Source: Comamonas sp. lk
Lineage (GTDB): Bacteria; Pseudomonadota; Gammaproteobacteria; Burkholderiales; Burkholderiaceae_C
Assembly: GCA_945901215.1 (NCBI GenBank)
Contig: CAMDKE010000129.1
Coordinates: 1-7,548 of the forward strand
Reading direction: 5' to 3'
Length of the DNA stretch: 7,548 nt
Under the pieces are notes generated by a model. That model saw nothing but the letters and a program-made list of their open reading frames with translations. It ran no database searches and was not told where the DNA came from. The position numbers and the translations under genes are program-made. Shown here piece by piece: positions 1 through 5,680 of this stretch. Numbering within the stretch: position 1 is the first letter of the stretch; the number at the start of each line of letters is the position of its first letter.

Positions 1-25
1 CGATGTCCAGGGCAATTTGCTGCAT
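1..25 (-). CDS. hda: Probable start of hda, DnaA regulatory inactivator (partial, cut by window edge)
   Basis: On the minus strand an ATG at 25-23 opens a frame reading MQQIALDI before the window ends. Short N-termini of the form M-x-Q-I/L-A-L-D-I/L are typical, from memory, of Hda proteins in Burkholderiales, and hda commonly lies directly behind an AI-2E-type permease gene in that group. Hda is a AAA+ protein that works with the DNA-loaded sliding clamp to make DnaA hydrolyse ATP and so limits re-initiation of replication. The start lies 8 bases beyond the permease stop codon, which suggests co-transcription. Only eight codons are visible, so the call depends on context and a short motif. 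No strong ribosome binding site is seen. Confidence 0.55.
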
Positions 26-33
26 GGCGCGGC

Positions 34-1116
34 TTAGCCCCGGCCCTGGTACAAGTCGCTGGCCAGGTAGCCCGAGCGCACGCGGCGTACCGCCACCAGC
101 AGCACCGCGCTGACCGGCAGCGCCACCAAAATACCCACAAAACCGAATAGCTGCCCGAAGGCCAACAAGGCAAAAATCACGGCCAGCGGATGCAGGCCAA
201 TGCGCTCGCCCACCAGGCGCGGAGTCAGAAAAAAGCTCTCTAGCAATTGGCCAAAGCCATACACCACGGCCACCATCAGCATCGCCTGCGTGGCCCCCCC
301 GGCCGCAGAAAACTCCAGCAGCCCGGCCAGCAGCGCCAGCACCAGGCCCAGGCCAAAGCCCAGGTAGGGTACAAACACGGCCAGGCCGGTAAAGGTGCCA
401 ATGGGCAAGGCCAGGTCCAGGCCAAACAGCGCCAAGCCCACGCTGTAGTAAACCGCCAGCACGCCCATCACCACCAGTTGCCCGCGCAGGTATTCGCCCA
501 GCACCTGGTCGGACTCTTGCAAGAAACTGTCACTGCCCCTGCGCAAGCGCGGCGGAATGAGTTCACGCAAATGGCGAATAAAGCGCTCCCAGTCCATCAG
601 CAGGTAAAACAAGGCCACGGGAATCAGCACCACGTTGCCTGCCACCGCCAGGGCCGCGCTGCCACCGAGCTTGACCGAGGCCAGCACCGAAGCCAATGTG
701 TCCTCAAAATTGGCGTTCAGATAGGTCATGACAAAGGCTTTGATGCTGGGCAGGTCCAGGCTGAGCTTGACGCCCAGTTTGCGCAGCAGGGGCTGCAGCG
801 CTGTGTTGACCTTGTCCAAAAACACCGGTAACTGGTCGCGCATGAGCGGCAGCTCTTTGACCAAAATGGGCACGATCAGCAGCACCAAACCAAGCGCCAA
901 CAGCACAAACAGCAGTTCCACCACCAAAACCGCCAGCACCCGCGGTACCCGACCCCGAGCCGCAGCGTCTAACCAGTCCACCAGTGGGGTGAGCGCATAA
1001 GCCAGCACGGCTGCCACGATAAATGGCGCCATCACCGGGGCCAAAAACCACAGCATCAGCAGAAAGATACTGGCGATGGCAGCCCAAGCGGCAAAACTTT
1101 TCTGGGAATCTGTCAC
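34..1116 (-). CDS. AI-2E family (PerM/TqsA-like) inner-membrane permease
   Basis: This is a complete 360-residue integral membrane protein of the AI-2E transporter superfamily, whose usual length is about 350 to 370. Hydrophobic segments lie at about residues 12-28, 30-45, 58-84, 153-174, 212-232, 236-266, 276-297 and 309-343, with the long amphipathic stretch 85-150 between the third and fourth that is typical of the family. Family-like motifs are DWERFIRHLRELIPP (175-189), EYLRGQ (208-213), FVPYLG (248-253) and LTPRLVGERIGLHPL (297-311). Family members have been linked to autoinducer-2 export or Na+/H+ antiport, but most are uncharacterised, so no substrate is assigned. The GTG start at 1116 is chosen because GGAGG lies 4 bases upstream of it. 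The gene diverges from purM and precedes the probable hda. Confidence 0.9.
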   Translation of the reverse strand: MTDSQKSFAAWAAIASIFLLMLWFLAPVMAPFIVAAVLAYALTPLVDWLDAAARGRVPRVLAVLVVELLFVLLALGLVLLIVPILVKELPLMRDQLPVFLDKVNTALQPLLRKLGVKLSLDLPSIKAFVMTYLNANFEDTLASVLASVKLGGSAALAVAGNVVLIPVALFYLLMDWERFIRHLRELIPPRLRRGSDSFLQESDQVLGEYLRGQLVVMGVLAVYYSVGLALFGLDLALPIGTFTGLAVFVPYLGFGLGLVLALLAGLLEFSAAGGATQAMLMVAVVYGFGQLLESFFLTPRLVGERIGLHPLAVIFALLAFGQLFGFVGILVALPVSAVLLVAVRRVRSGYLASDLYQGRG

Positions 1117-1120
1117 GGGG

Positions 1121-1125
1121 CCTCC
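1121..1125 (-). promoter_or_regulatory. Ribosome binding site of the AI-2E-type permease
   Basis: Read on the minus strand this is GGAGG, followed by CCCC and then the GTG start codon at 1116-1114. It is the strongest Shine-Dalgarno match near any start in the window apart from that of rpsT, and it decides for the GTG start over later internal starts. The 4-base spacing is a little short. Confidence 0.65.
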
Positions 1126-1140
1126 AAAGCGCGTCGGGGT

Positions 1141-1172
1141 GAACCCGTAAAATCGAGGATTGATTCTATCGG
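1141..1172. promoter_or_regulatory. Candidate divergent promoter region between the permease gene and purM
   Basis: This is the only AT-richer stretch between the two divergent genes. On the plus strand TAAAAT (1148-1153) could serve as a -10 box for purM. On the minus strand TAGAAT (1168-1163) could serve as a -10 box for the permease gene. No convincing -35 box lies at the usual distance from either, so the assignment rests on position and on the -10 resemblance alone. Confidence 0.25.
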
Positions 1173-1173
1173 T

Positions 1174-1195
1174 CCGGTCCTGCGCAGCAGGCCGG
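1174..1195 (+). other. GC-rich hairpin in the purM leader
   Basis: The left arm CCGG-T-CCTGC (1174-1183) and the right arm GCAGGCCGG (1187-1195) pair over 9 bp with one bulged T at 1178 and a 3-base loop GCA. The stem ends 53 bases before the purM ATG. No U-tract follows directly; the nearest T run, of 5, is at 1211-1215, 15 bases beyond the stem. It does not look like a standard intrinsic terminator. If transcription starts upstream of it, it would lie in the purM 5' leader. Its role is unknown and it may be a by-product of high GC. Confidence 0.4.
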
Positions 1196-1248
1196 TGCCT
1201 GCCCAGCCCCTTTTTGCCCCACCCCGCCGCCGCCGCGTGCCCATTTCC

Positions 1249-2322
1249 ATGACCTCCTCCCTTCCTCCTTCCACCACCGCCCTTTCTTACAAAGCGGCAG
1301 GCGTGGACATTGACGCGGGCGACGCCCTGGTCGAGCGCATCAAGCCGCTGGCCAAAAAAACCATGCGTGAGGGCGTGTTGGCCGGTATTGGCGGGTTTGG
1401 CGCCCTGTTTGAGGTGCCCAAGCGCTACAAAGAGCCGGTTTTAGTGAGCGGAACGGACGGCGTGGGCACCAAGCTCAAACTCGCGTTTGAGTGGAATATG
1501 CACGACACCGTGGGCATTGACCTGGTGGCCATGAGCGTTAACGACGTGCTGGTGCAAGGGGCAGAACCCCTGTTCTTTTTGGACTACTTTGCCTGCGGCA
1601 AGCTTGACGTCGACACGGCGGCGGCCGTGATCGGTGGCATCGCCAAGGGCTGCGAACTCTCAGGCTGCGCACTGATTGGCGGCGAAACGGCAGAGATGCC
1701 TGGCATGTACCCAGCAGGGGAATACGACTTGGCCGGTTTTGCCGTGGGCGCGGTCGAAAAATCCAAAATCTTGACCGGCCAAAGCGTGCGCCCGGGCGAC
1801 GTGGTGCTGGGTCTGGCCTCACACGGCGTGCATTCCAACGGCTTTAGCCTGGTGCGCAAATGCATTGAGCGCGCGGCAGGCCATCTGCCCACCATGCTGG
1901 ACGGCAAGCCCTTCAAACAGGCGCTGATGGAGCCGACCCGTTTGTACGTTAAAAACGTGCTCGCTGCCCTGGCCGCGCATCCGCATACCGACGCAGCGGG
2001 TGGCATCAAGGCCCTGGCCCATATCACCGGCGGCGGCCTGCTGGAAAACATTCCCCGAGTGCTGCCCGAGGGATGCGCCGCCGTGCTGACCAAAGGCAGC
2101 TGGCCGCAATCTGAGCTGTTCGCCTGGTTGCAAGCCACGGCCGGCATTGACGACACCGAGATGAACCGCACCTTTAACAACGGCATCGGCATGGTGGTGG
2201 TGGTAGACGCCAGCGCCGCCGCTGCCTGCGCCGCCACCCTGCGCGAAAGTGGGGAGGAGGTGTTTGAGATCGGAGTCATCGCCGCGCGCGACACCGCCAC
2301 CGCCACGGTAGTGGTGGTTTGA
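1249..2322 (+). CDS. purM: Phosphoribosylformylglycinamidine cyclo-ligase (AIR synthetase)
   Basis: PurM catalyses the fifth step of purine synthesis: ATP-dependent ring closure of formylglycinamidine ribonucleotide to 5-aminoimidazole ribonucleotide in the cytosol. From the ATG at 1249 the product has 357 residues, close to the roughly 345 of E. coli PurM. Visible family motifs are SGTDGVGTK (67-75, ATP-binding region), DLVAMSVNDVLVQGAEPLFF (91-110), GGETAEMPGMY (144-154), ASHGVHSNGFSL (190-201), HITGGGLLENIPR (258-270) and FNNGIGM (309-315). The frame is open upstream to a GTG at 1195, but those 18 extra residues are Pro/Arg-rich and unlike the family, and that GTG lies at the foot of a hairpin, so the ATG is preferred. 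No clear Shine-Dalgarno precedes the ATG. The C-terminus carries a short Ala/Thr/Val tail. The gene is intact and starts the plus-strand gene group, with exbB 19 bases behind. Confidence 0.97.
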   Translation: MTSSLPPSTTALSYKAAGVDIDAGDALVERIKPLAKKTMREGVLAGIGGFGALFEVPKRYKEPVLVSGTDGVGTKLKLAFEWNMHDTVGIDLVAMSVNDVLVQGAEPLFFLDYFACGKLDVDTAAAVIGGIAKGCELSGCALIGGETAEMPGMYPAGEYDLAGFAVGAVEKSKILTGQSVRPGDVVLGLASHGVHSNGFSLVRKCIERAAGHLPTMLDGKPFKQALMEPTRLYVKNVLAALAAHPHTDAAGGIKALAHITGGGLLENIPRVLPEGCAAVLTKGSWPQSELFAWLQATAGIDDTEMNRTFNNGIGMVVVVDASAAAACAATLRESGEEVFEIGVIAARDTATATVVVV

Positions 2323-2341
2323 CATCAACCGGGACCCCCTC

Positions 2342-3106
2342 ATGAACAAAAAATTGCACCCCTTGCTCGCCGCCTGTGCACTGGGCGTGACACTCCTGCT
2401 GCCCCTGAAAAGCGCCCTGGCAGAAGCCAGCGCCACGGCCAGCGTTGAAGCCGCCTCCAACCCCTATGGGCTAGAGGCCCTTTGGAGCGGATCTGACCTG
2501 GTGGCCAAGGCCGTGCTCATTTTGTTGCTCATCATGAGCGCCGGCAGCTGGTACATCACGGTGGTCAAGGTGCTAGAGCAGTCCAAAATGCTCCGCCAAG
2601 CGCGTGCGGCCCAGGCATTTTGGAGCGCCAAGACAGTGGCCGAGGGCACCCAGGCATTGGAGGCTGGCAGTGCTTTTCGTTTTATGGCCGACGCCGCCCA
2701 CAACGCTATTCAAAAGCACGATGGCCTGATGGGCCATATTCCGGTCAACGACTGGCTGGCCATGGGCATCCAGCGCGCGGTAGACCGCATCAACAGCAAC
2801 GCCCAGGGTGGTCTCGCATTTTTGGCCACCGTGGGTTCTATTTCGCCCTTTGTGGGCCTTTTTGGCACCGTCTGGGGCATCTACCACGCACTCACCGCCA
2901 TTGGCATCTCGGGCCAGGCCTCGATCGACAAGGTGGCCGGCCCCGTGGGTGAGGCGCTGATCATGACCGCCATTGGCTTGGCCGTGGCGGTCCCAGCGGT
3001 GCTGGCCTACAACTGGCTGGTGCGGCGCAACAAAGCCGTGATGGACGAGGTGCGCGCCTTTGGCAGCGACCTGCACGCCGTAGTGCTGGGCACCATCAAA
3101 GCCTAA
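2342..3106 (+). CDS. exbB: ExbB, TonB-system proton-channel subunit (MotA/TolQ/ExbB family)
   Basis: ExbB forms the inner-membrane scaffold of the ExbB-ExbD-TonB motor, which turns the proton gradient into force on outer-membrane receptors. The 254-residue product has a likely signal peptide (residues 1-27, hydrophobic core 8-20, ALA-E cleavage site), as in the longer ExbB forms known from Pseudomonas. Membrane segments follow at about 53-74, 157-184 and 203-227, with a cytoplasmic loop of about 80 residues between the first two. The family signature FVGLFGTVWGIYHAL (170-184) is present. The polar residues that line the E. coli channel (T148, E176, T181) align by eye with T163, E204 and T209. 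The next gene starts 7 bases after its stop. Only a weak purine stretch (CGGGA) precedes the start. TolQ is less likely because the cluster holds two exbD genes and a TonB protein and no tolA or tolB. Confidence 0.93.
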   Translation: MNKKLHPLLAACALGVTLLLPLKSALAEASATASVEAASNPYGLEALWSGSDLVAKAVLILLLIMSAGSWYITVVKVLEQSKMLRQARAAQAFWSAKTVAEGTQALEAGSAFRFMADAAHNAIQKHDGLMGHIPVNDWLAMGIQRAVDRINSNAQGGLAFLATVGSISPFVGLFGTVWGIYHALTAIGISGQASIDKVAGPVGEALIMTAIGLAVAVPAVLAYNWLVRRNKAVMDEVRAFGSDLHAVVLGTIKA

Positions 3107-3113
3107 AGCCGCC

Positions 3114-3542
3114 ATGGCCATGCACATGGGCCCCCGCACCGAGGGCGAAGACGCGGTCATGTCGACCATCAACACCACGCCCCTGGTGGACGTGATGCTG
3201 GTGCTCTTGATCATCTTCCTGATCACCATTCCCGTTGTCACCACCTCGATTCCCGTCGCCTTGCCCAAAGAGCGGGTAGAAGTGCGCGAGACCAAGCCCG
3301 AGAACATCATCATCTCGGTGGACAAGGACAGCAAGGTCTATTGGTACGACAGCCGCGTCGACAGCGTTGACGCCCTGGTTACCAAGCTCAAAAAAGTAGC
3401 GGCCATGAAGCCCCAGCCGGAGGTGCAGGTGCGCGGCGACCTGGCTGCACGCTACGAAGGCGTAGGCAAAGTGCTGCTGGCCTGCCAGCGTGCGGGCATT
3501 GCCAAGGTGGCCTTCATCACCGAGCCCCCGGCGTTGAACTGA
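3114..3542 (+). CDS. exbD: ExbD, TonB-system proton-channel subunit, first copy
   Basis: This ExbD/TolR-family protein of 142 residues is the usual length. It has a short cytoplasmic N-terminus, one membrane segment at about 25-45 and a periplasmic domain to the end. The signature INTTPLVDVMLVLLIIFLI (19-37) contains D26, which corresponds to the protonatable D25 of E. coli ExbD. ExbD sits in the pore of the ExbB oligomer, and its periplasmic domain contacts TonB. The start at 3114 is 7 bases behind exbB; in-frame ATGs at 3120 and 3126 are alternatives that would lose 2 or 4 residues, and no ribosome binding site decides between them. Translation may be coupled to exbB. A second, diverged exbD follows 36 bases on. 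Confidence 0.92.
   Translation: MAMHMGPRTEGEDAVMSTINTTPLVDVMLVLLIIFLITIPVVTTSIPVALPKERVEVRETKPENIIISVDKDSKVYWYDSRVDSVDALVTKLKKVAAMKPQPEVQVRGDLAARYEGVGKVLLACQRAGIAKVAFITEPPALN
3189..3209 (+). repeat. 21-base direct repeat, copy 1, in the first exbD
   Basis: This stretch is identical over 21 bases to 3663-3683 in the second exbD and encodes the membrane-segment core DVMLVLL in both. The flanks also match well (AACACCACGCC and CTGGT/CTGAT precede it). The copies are 474 bases apart in the same orientation. It most likely reflects ancient duplication plus selection on the channel residues, possibly with gene conversion. Confidence 0.8.
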
Positions 3543-3578
3543 GCGCTCCGGCCTCCCTTACCAAGCACCAACGCATCC

Positions 3579-4013
3579 ATGGCCGTTAACCTAGGTAACA
3601 GTAACAGCAGCGGCTCCGACGAGCCTGAGCTGATGATGGACATCAACACCACGCCGCTGATCGACGTGATGCTGGTGCTCTTGGTCATGCTCATCATCAC
3701 CATCCCGATTCAGCTGCATTCGGTAAATTTGGAAATGCCGGTGGGTGCGCCACCGACAAACCAGGTCCAACCCGAGAAGATCCAGATCGACATTGACGCA
3801 GCCAGCGTGGTCTATTGGCAGGGCGTGGCGGTGACGGCAGAAGCCTTGGACGAGAAGATGACAGCGATCAGCCAACAAAGCACCCAGCCCGAGGTGCACA
3901 TCCGCCCCCACAAGAGCGCGGGTTACGCGGTATTTGCCAGTGTGCTGTCCAGTAGCAAGCGGGTGGGCTTGACCAAGATTGCCGTCATCGGCGCGGAGCA
4001 GTTTGTCCAATGA
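3579..4013 (+). CDS. exbD: ExbD, TonB-system proton-channel subunit, second copy
   Basis: This is a second ExbD/TolR-family protein, 144 residues long, in the same cluster. The signature INTTPLIDVMLVLLVMLII (22-40) carries the channel aspartate at D29, so this copy keeps the residue needed for proton transfer. The single membrane segment spans about 28-48 and the remainder is periplasmic. Outside the membrane segment it differs clearly from the first copy, for example LEMPVGAPPTNQVQPEKIQI against ALPKERVEVRETKPENIIIS, so the two are paralogues and not a recent duplication. Paired exbD genes are known in some TonB clusters, such as that of Xanthomonas campestris, where the second copy is needed only for certain substrates or for infection. 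It lies 36 bases behind the first exbD with no clear ribosome binding site. Its TGA stop overlaps the tonB start as ATGA. Confidence 0.92.
   Translation: MAVNLGNSNSSGSDEPELMMDINTTPLIDVMLVLLVMLIITIPIQLHSVNLEMPVGAPPTNQVQPEKIQIDIDAASVVYWQGVAVTAEALDEKMTAISQQSTQPEVHIRPHKSAGYAVFASVLSSSKRVGLTKIAVIGAEQFVQ
3663..3683 (+). repeat. 21-base direct repeat, copy 2, in the second exbD
   Basis: Partner of the identical 21-base stretch at 3189-3209; it lies over the same codons (DVMLVLL) of the second exbD membrane segment. Confidence 0.8.
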
Positions 4014-4708
4014 GTCGGGTGCTGGTACCGGCTGCTTACGGTAAGTCTGATCCGGCAAGCCGCGTCAAAGGTATCGTGGTCGTGGTAGCGCTGCATGTAC
4101 TGATTGGATACGCTTTGGTCTCGGGTATGGCGCGCAAGGGCCTGGACCTGGTCAAAAAGCCGCTCGAAGCGGTGCTGATTCAGGAGGTGATCATTCCCCC
4201 GGCGCCCCCCCCACCACCTCCACCGCCCAAAAAAGTGGAGCCGCCCAAAGAAATACCCAAGGTGCAGGCGCCCCCGCCGCCCTATGTGCCGCCACCAGAT
4301 GTACCACCGCCCATGGCCAGCGCCGCGCCGGTGATAGCCGCCACCCCCACGCCACCGACTATGCCCACCGTGATCGCGCCGCCACCGCCCACAGCCCCTT
4401 CGGCGCCGGTGGCCACGGTGGCCGCAGCGGTTGCTCCAGTAATAGCGGGCCCCAAGCAAGCCGCCATTGGTCTGCTTTGCCCGACCCAGGTGGCCCCGGA
4501 GATGCCTAGGCGCGCCGTGCAAGACGGCACCGAAGGCCTAGTCAAGGCGCAGATTCTGGTCAAAAACGGCGTGGTTCAAGAGGTCACCATCTTGTCCGGG
4601 CCCAAGGTCTTTCATGCGGCAGTCAAAGCCGCCATCCTGCGCTACAAATGCGTGGCTGATGGGCCCGAGGTAATCGCTACCCAGGATTTCAACTTCAAGC
4701 TGGAGTGA
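4010..4708 (+). CDS. tonB: TonB-like energy transducer
   Basis: TonB spans the periplasm and passes energy from ExbB/ExbD to outer-membrane receptors for siderophores, haem, cobalamin and similar ligands. The 232-residue product, near E. coli TonB's 239, has a cytoplasmic N-terminus, one membrane anchor at about 20-40, a proline-rich periplasmic stretch (63-130, including eight consecutive prolines at 66-73 and PPKKVEPPKEIPKVQ) and a C-terminal TonB-fold domain (about 150-232). The anchor contains a histidine, H29, that could match the single essential anchor histidine (H20) of E. coli TonB. The C-terminal domain contains C157 and C214. The start overlaps the second exbD stop by four bases (ATGA), which suggests translational coupling and a shared transcript. 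No receptor gene is in the window, so the partner is unknown. The family assignment is firm; the exact receptor role is inference. Confidence 0.88.
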   Translation: MSRVLVPAAYGKSDPASRVKGIVVVVALHVLIGYALVSGMARKGLDLVKKPLEAVLIQEVIIPPAPPPPPPPPKKVEPPKEIPKVQAPPPPYVPPPDVPPPMASAAPVIAATPTPPTMPTVIAPPPPTAPSAPVATVAAAVAPVIAGPKQAAIGLLCPTQVAPEMPRRAVQDGTEGLVKAQILVKNGVVQEVTILSGPKVFHAAVKAAILRYKCVADGPEVIATQDFNFKLE

Positions 4709-4738
4709 GCAGCGCCGCCCTGGCGCCGTCCGACCGGC

Positions 4739-5608
4739 TTAATTGGACTCGCTGCGTTTACCCAGCTGCTGGCGCAGCAAATTCACCTGCTGGGAAATAG
4801 CGTCCACGTCGACCACGTCGGACGCGTGAACCACGTAGCACTCCAAGTCGGCCAGGGCTTGCACGTGTTGGCCCATGAGCGCGTGGGCCAGGCCCCGGTC
4901 ACGGTATTCAGACCAGGCATCGGGCATCAACACCACCAGCCGCTCCTGCACCGCCAGCCAAAGATCGCCGTGTTTTTGGCTTTTGTAAATCTCTTTCAGG
5001 TTGCGCAGCATGCGCACCAACACGTCCCGACTGGGGGCCGCTTGTAAGTACAAGCCCAGCGGAATTTCAAAATCTGCGCCCACATCACCCGCGAGGCGAT
5101 AGGGTTCGAGCATTTCGACCAAATCTTCACGGCTAAACGACTGGCCGCTCATCGGGTCCATCACGGCTTGGCCCACCGGCAGGCTGATTTTGATTAAAAA
5201 ATGGCCCGGGAAATTAACGCCCTTCGCTTCAAGCCCCATGCCCTGCGCCAATTCAAGCCACAGCACAGCCAAAGAGATGGGAATGCCACGCCGGGTTTCC
5301 ACCAGCCGGTGGATAAAGCTGTTGTCGCTGGCGTAGTAGTCGTTGACATTGCCAGCAAAGCCAAGGTCTTTGTAGAAGAACTGGTTCAAGGCCAAGAGTT
5401 TTGCCAGCGGTGCGGCATCGGCAGCGACGCGCTGGCGCAAACGGGCTTGCCATTGGTCCACTTGCGAAAGCACGGCTTGCACATCAAGCCCTGGTTCGCG
5501 CAAATGGCCCAGCGCCACGGCAGCCTCCAGCAAGGGAAACTGCGCGTCGCTGCGCACCAGGGAGCCAAAATAGTCCAGCGGATTGGGAATATCAAAGGAG
5601 ACGTTCAT
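4739..5608 (-). CDS. SirB1-family protein: transglutaminase-like domain plus TPR region
   Basis: The 289-residue product matches, by recalled motifs, the SirB1 family (transglutaminase-like superfamily 2 followed by a tetratricopeptide region), known from E. coli SirB1/YchA. Its molecular function is not established. The N-terminal half carries NDYYASDNSFIHRLVETRRG (89-108) and GIPISLAVLWLELAQ (108-122), and the C-terminal third (about 197-260) has TPR-like helices. Where classical transglutaminases have Cys-His-Asp, this protein appears to have S112, H136 (FPGHFLIKI) and D151 (VMDPMSG), so the usual cysteine chemistry is unlikely. The ATG at 5608 is preferred over an in-frame start at 5641 because MNVSFDIPNPLDYF looks like a normal N-terminus; no strong ribosome binding site decides it. 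No signal peptide is seen, so it is probably cytoplasmic. It lies 72 bases downstream of murJ on the same strand and may share its transcript. Confidence 0.85.
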   Translation of the reverse strand: MNVSFDIPNPLDYFGSLVRSDAQFPLLEAAVALGHLREPGLDVQAVLSQVDQWQARLRQRVAADAAPLAKLLALNQFFYKDLGFAGNVNDYYASDNSFIHRLVETRRGIPISLAVLWLELAQGMGLEAKGVNFPGHFLIKISLPVGQAVMDPMSGQSFSREDLVEMLEPYRLAGDVGADFEIPLGLYLQAAPSRDVLVRMLRNLKEIYKSQKHGDLWLAVQERLVVLMPDAWSEYRDRGLAHALMGQHVQALADLECYVVHASDVVDVDAISQQVNLLRQQLGKRSESN

Positions 5609-5680
5609 AGCTCGCACTGTAGCAAACGCAAAGGCCCCCATGCCACCCGTGCCAGAGCGTAGGGCAACCCACCGGGGCGC

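Noticed and set aside
247..831. Open frame of 194 codons on the plus strand
   Set aside because: It lies antisense to the permease gene. Its product is dominated by Gln, His and Ala, a common result of reading the reverse complement of a membrane-protein gene.
1195..1248. Upstream GTG start of purM adding 18 residues
   Set aside because: The added residues are Pro/Arg-rich and unlike the PurM N-terminus, the GTG sits in a hairpin stem, and the ATG at 1249 gives a normal-length protein.
1584..2460. Overlapping minus-strand open frames across purM and the start of exbB
   Set aside because: They are antisense shadows of well-supported genes, with low-complexity composition and no motif or ribosome binding site.
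3923..4563. Gly/Arg/His-rich minus-strand frames opposite tonB
   Set aside because: The apparent glycine-rich protein is the reverse complement of the proline codons of tonB (CCG/CCA read as CGG/TGG/GGC) and has no independent support.
4712..4726. Possible terminator between the convergent tonB and SirB1-family genes
   Set aside because: GCGCC and GGCGC can pair as a 5-bp stem with a 5-base loop, but no T run follows on either strand. It is too weak to call as an intrinsic terminator.
5609..5641. Upstream start of the SirB1-family gene adding 11 residues
   Set aside because: The extension has no family resemblance, while the ATG at 5608 gives an N-terminus that fits the family.
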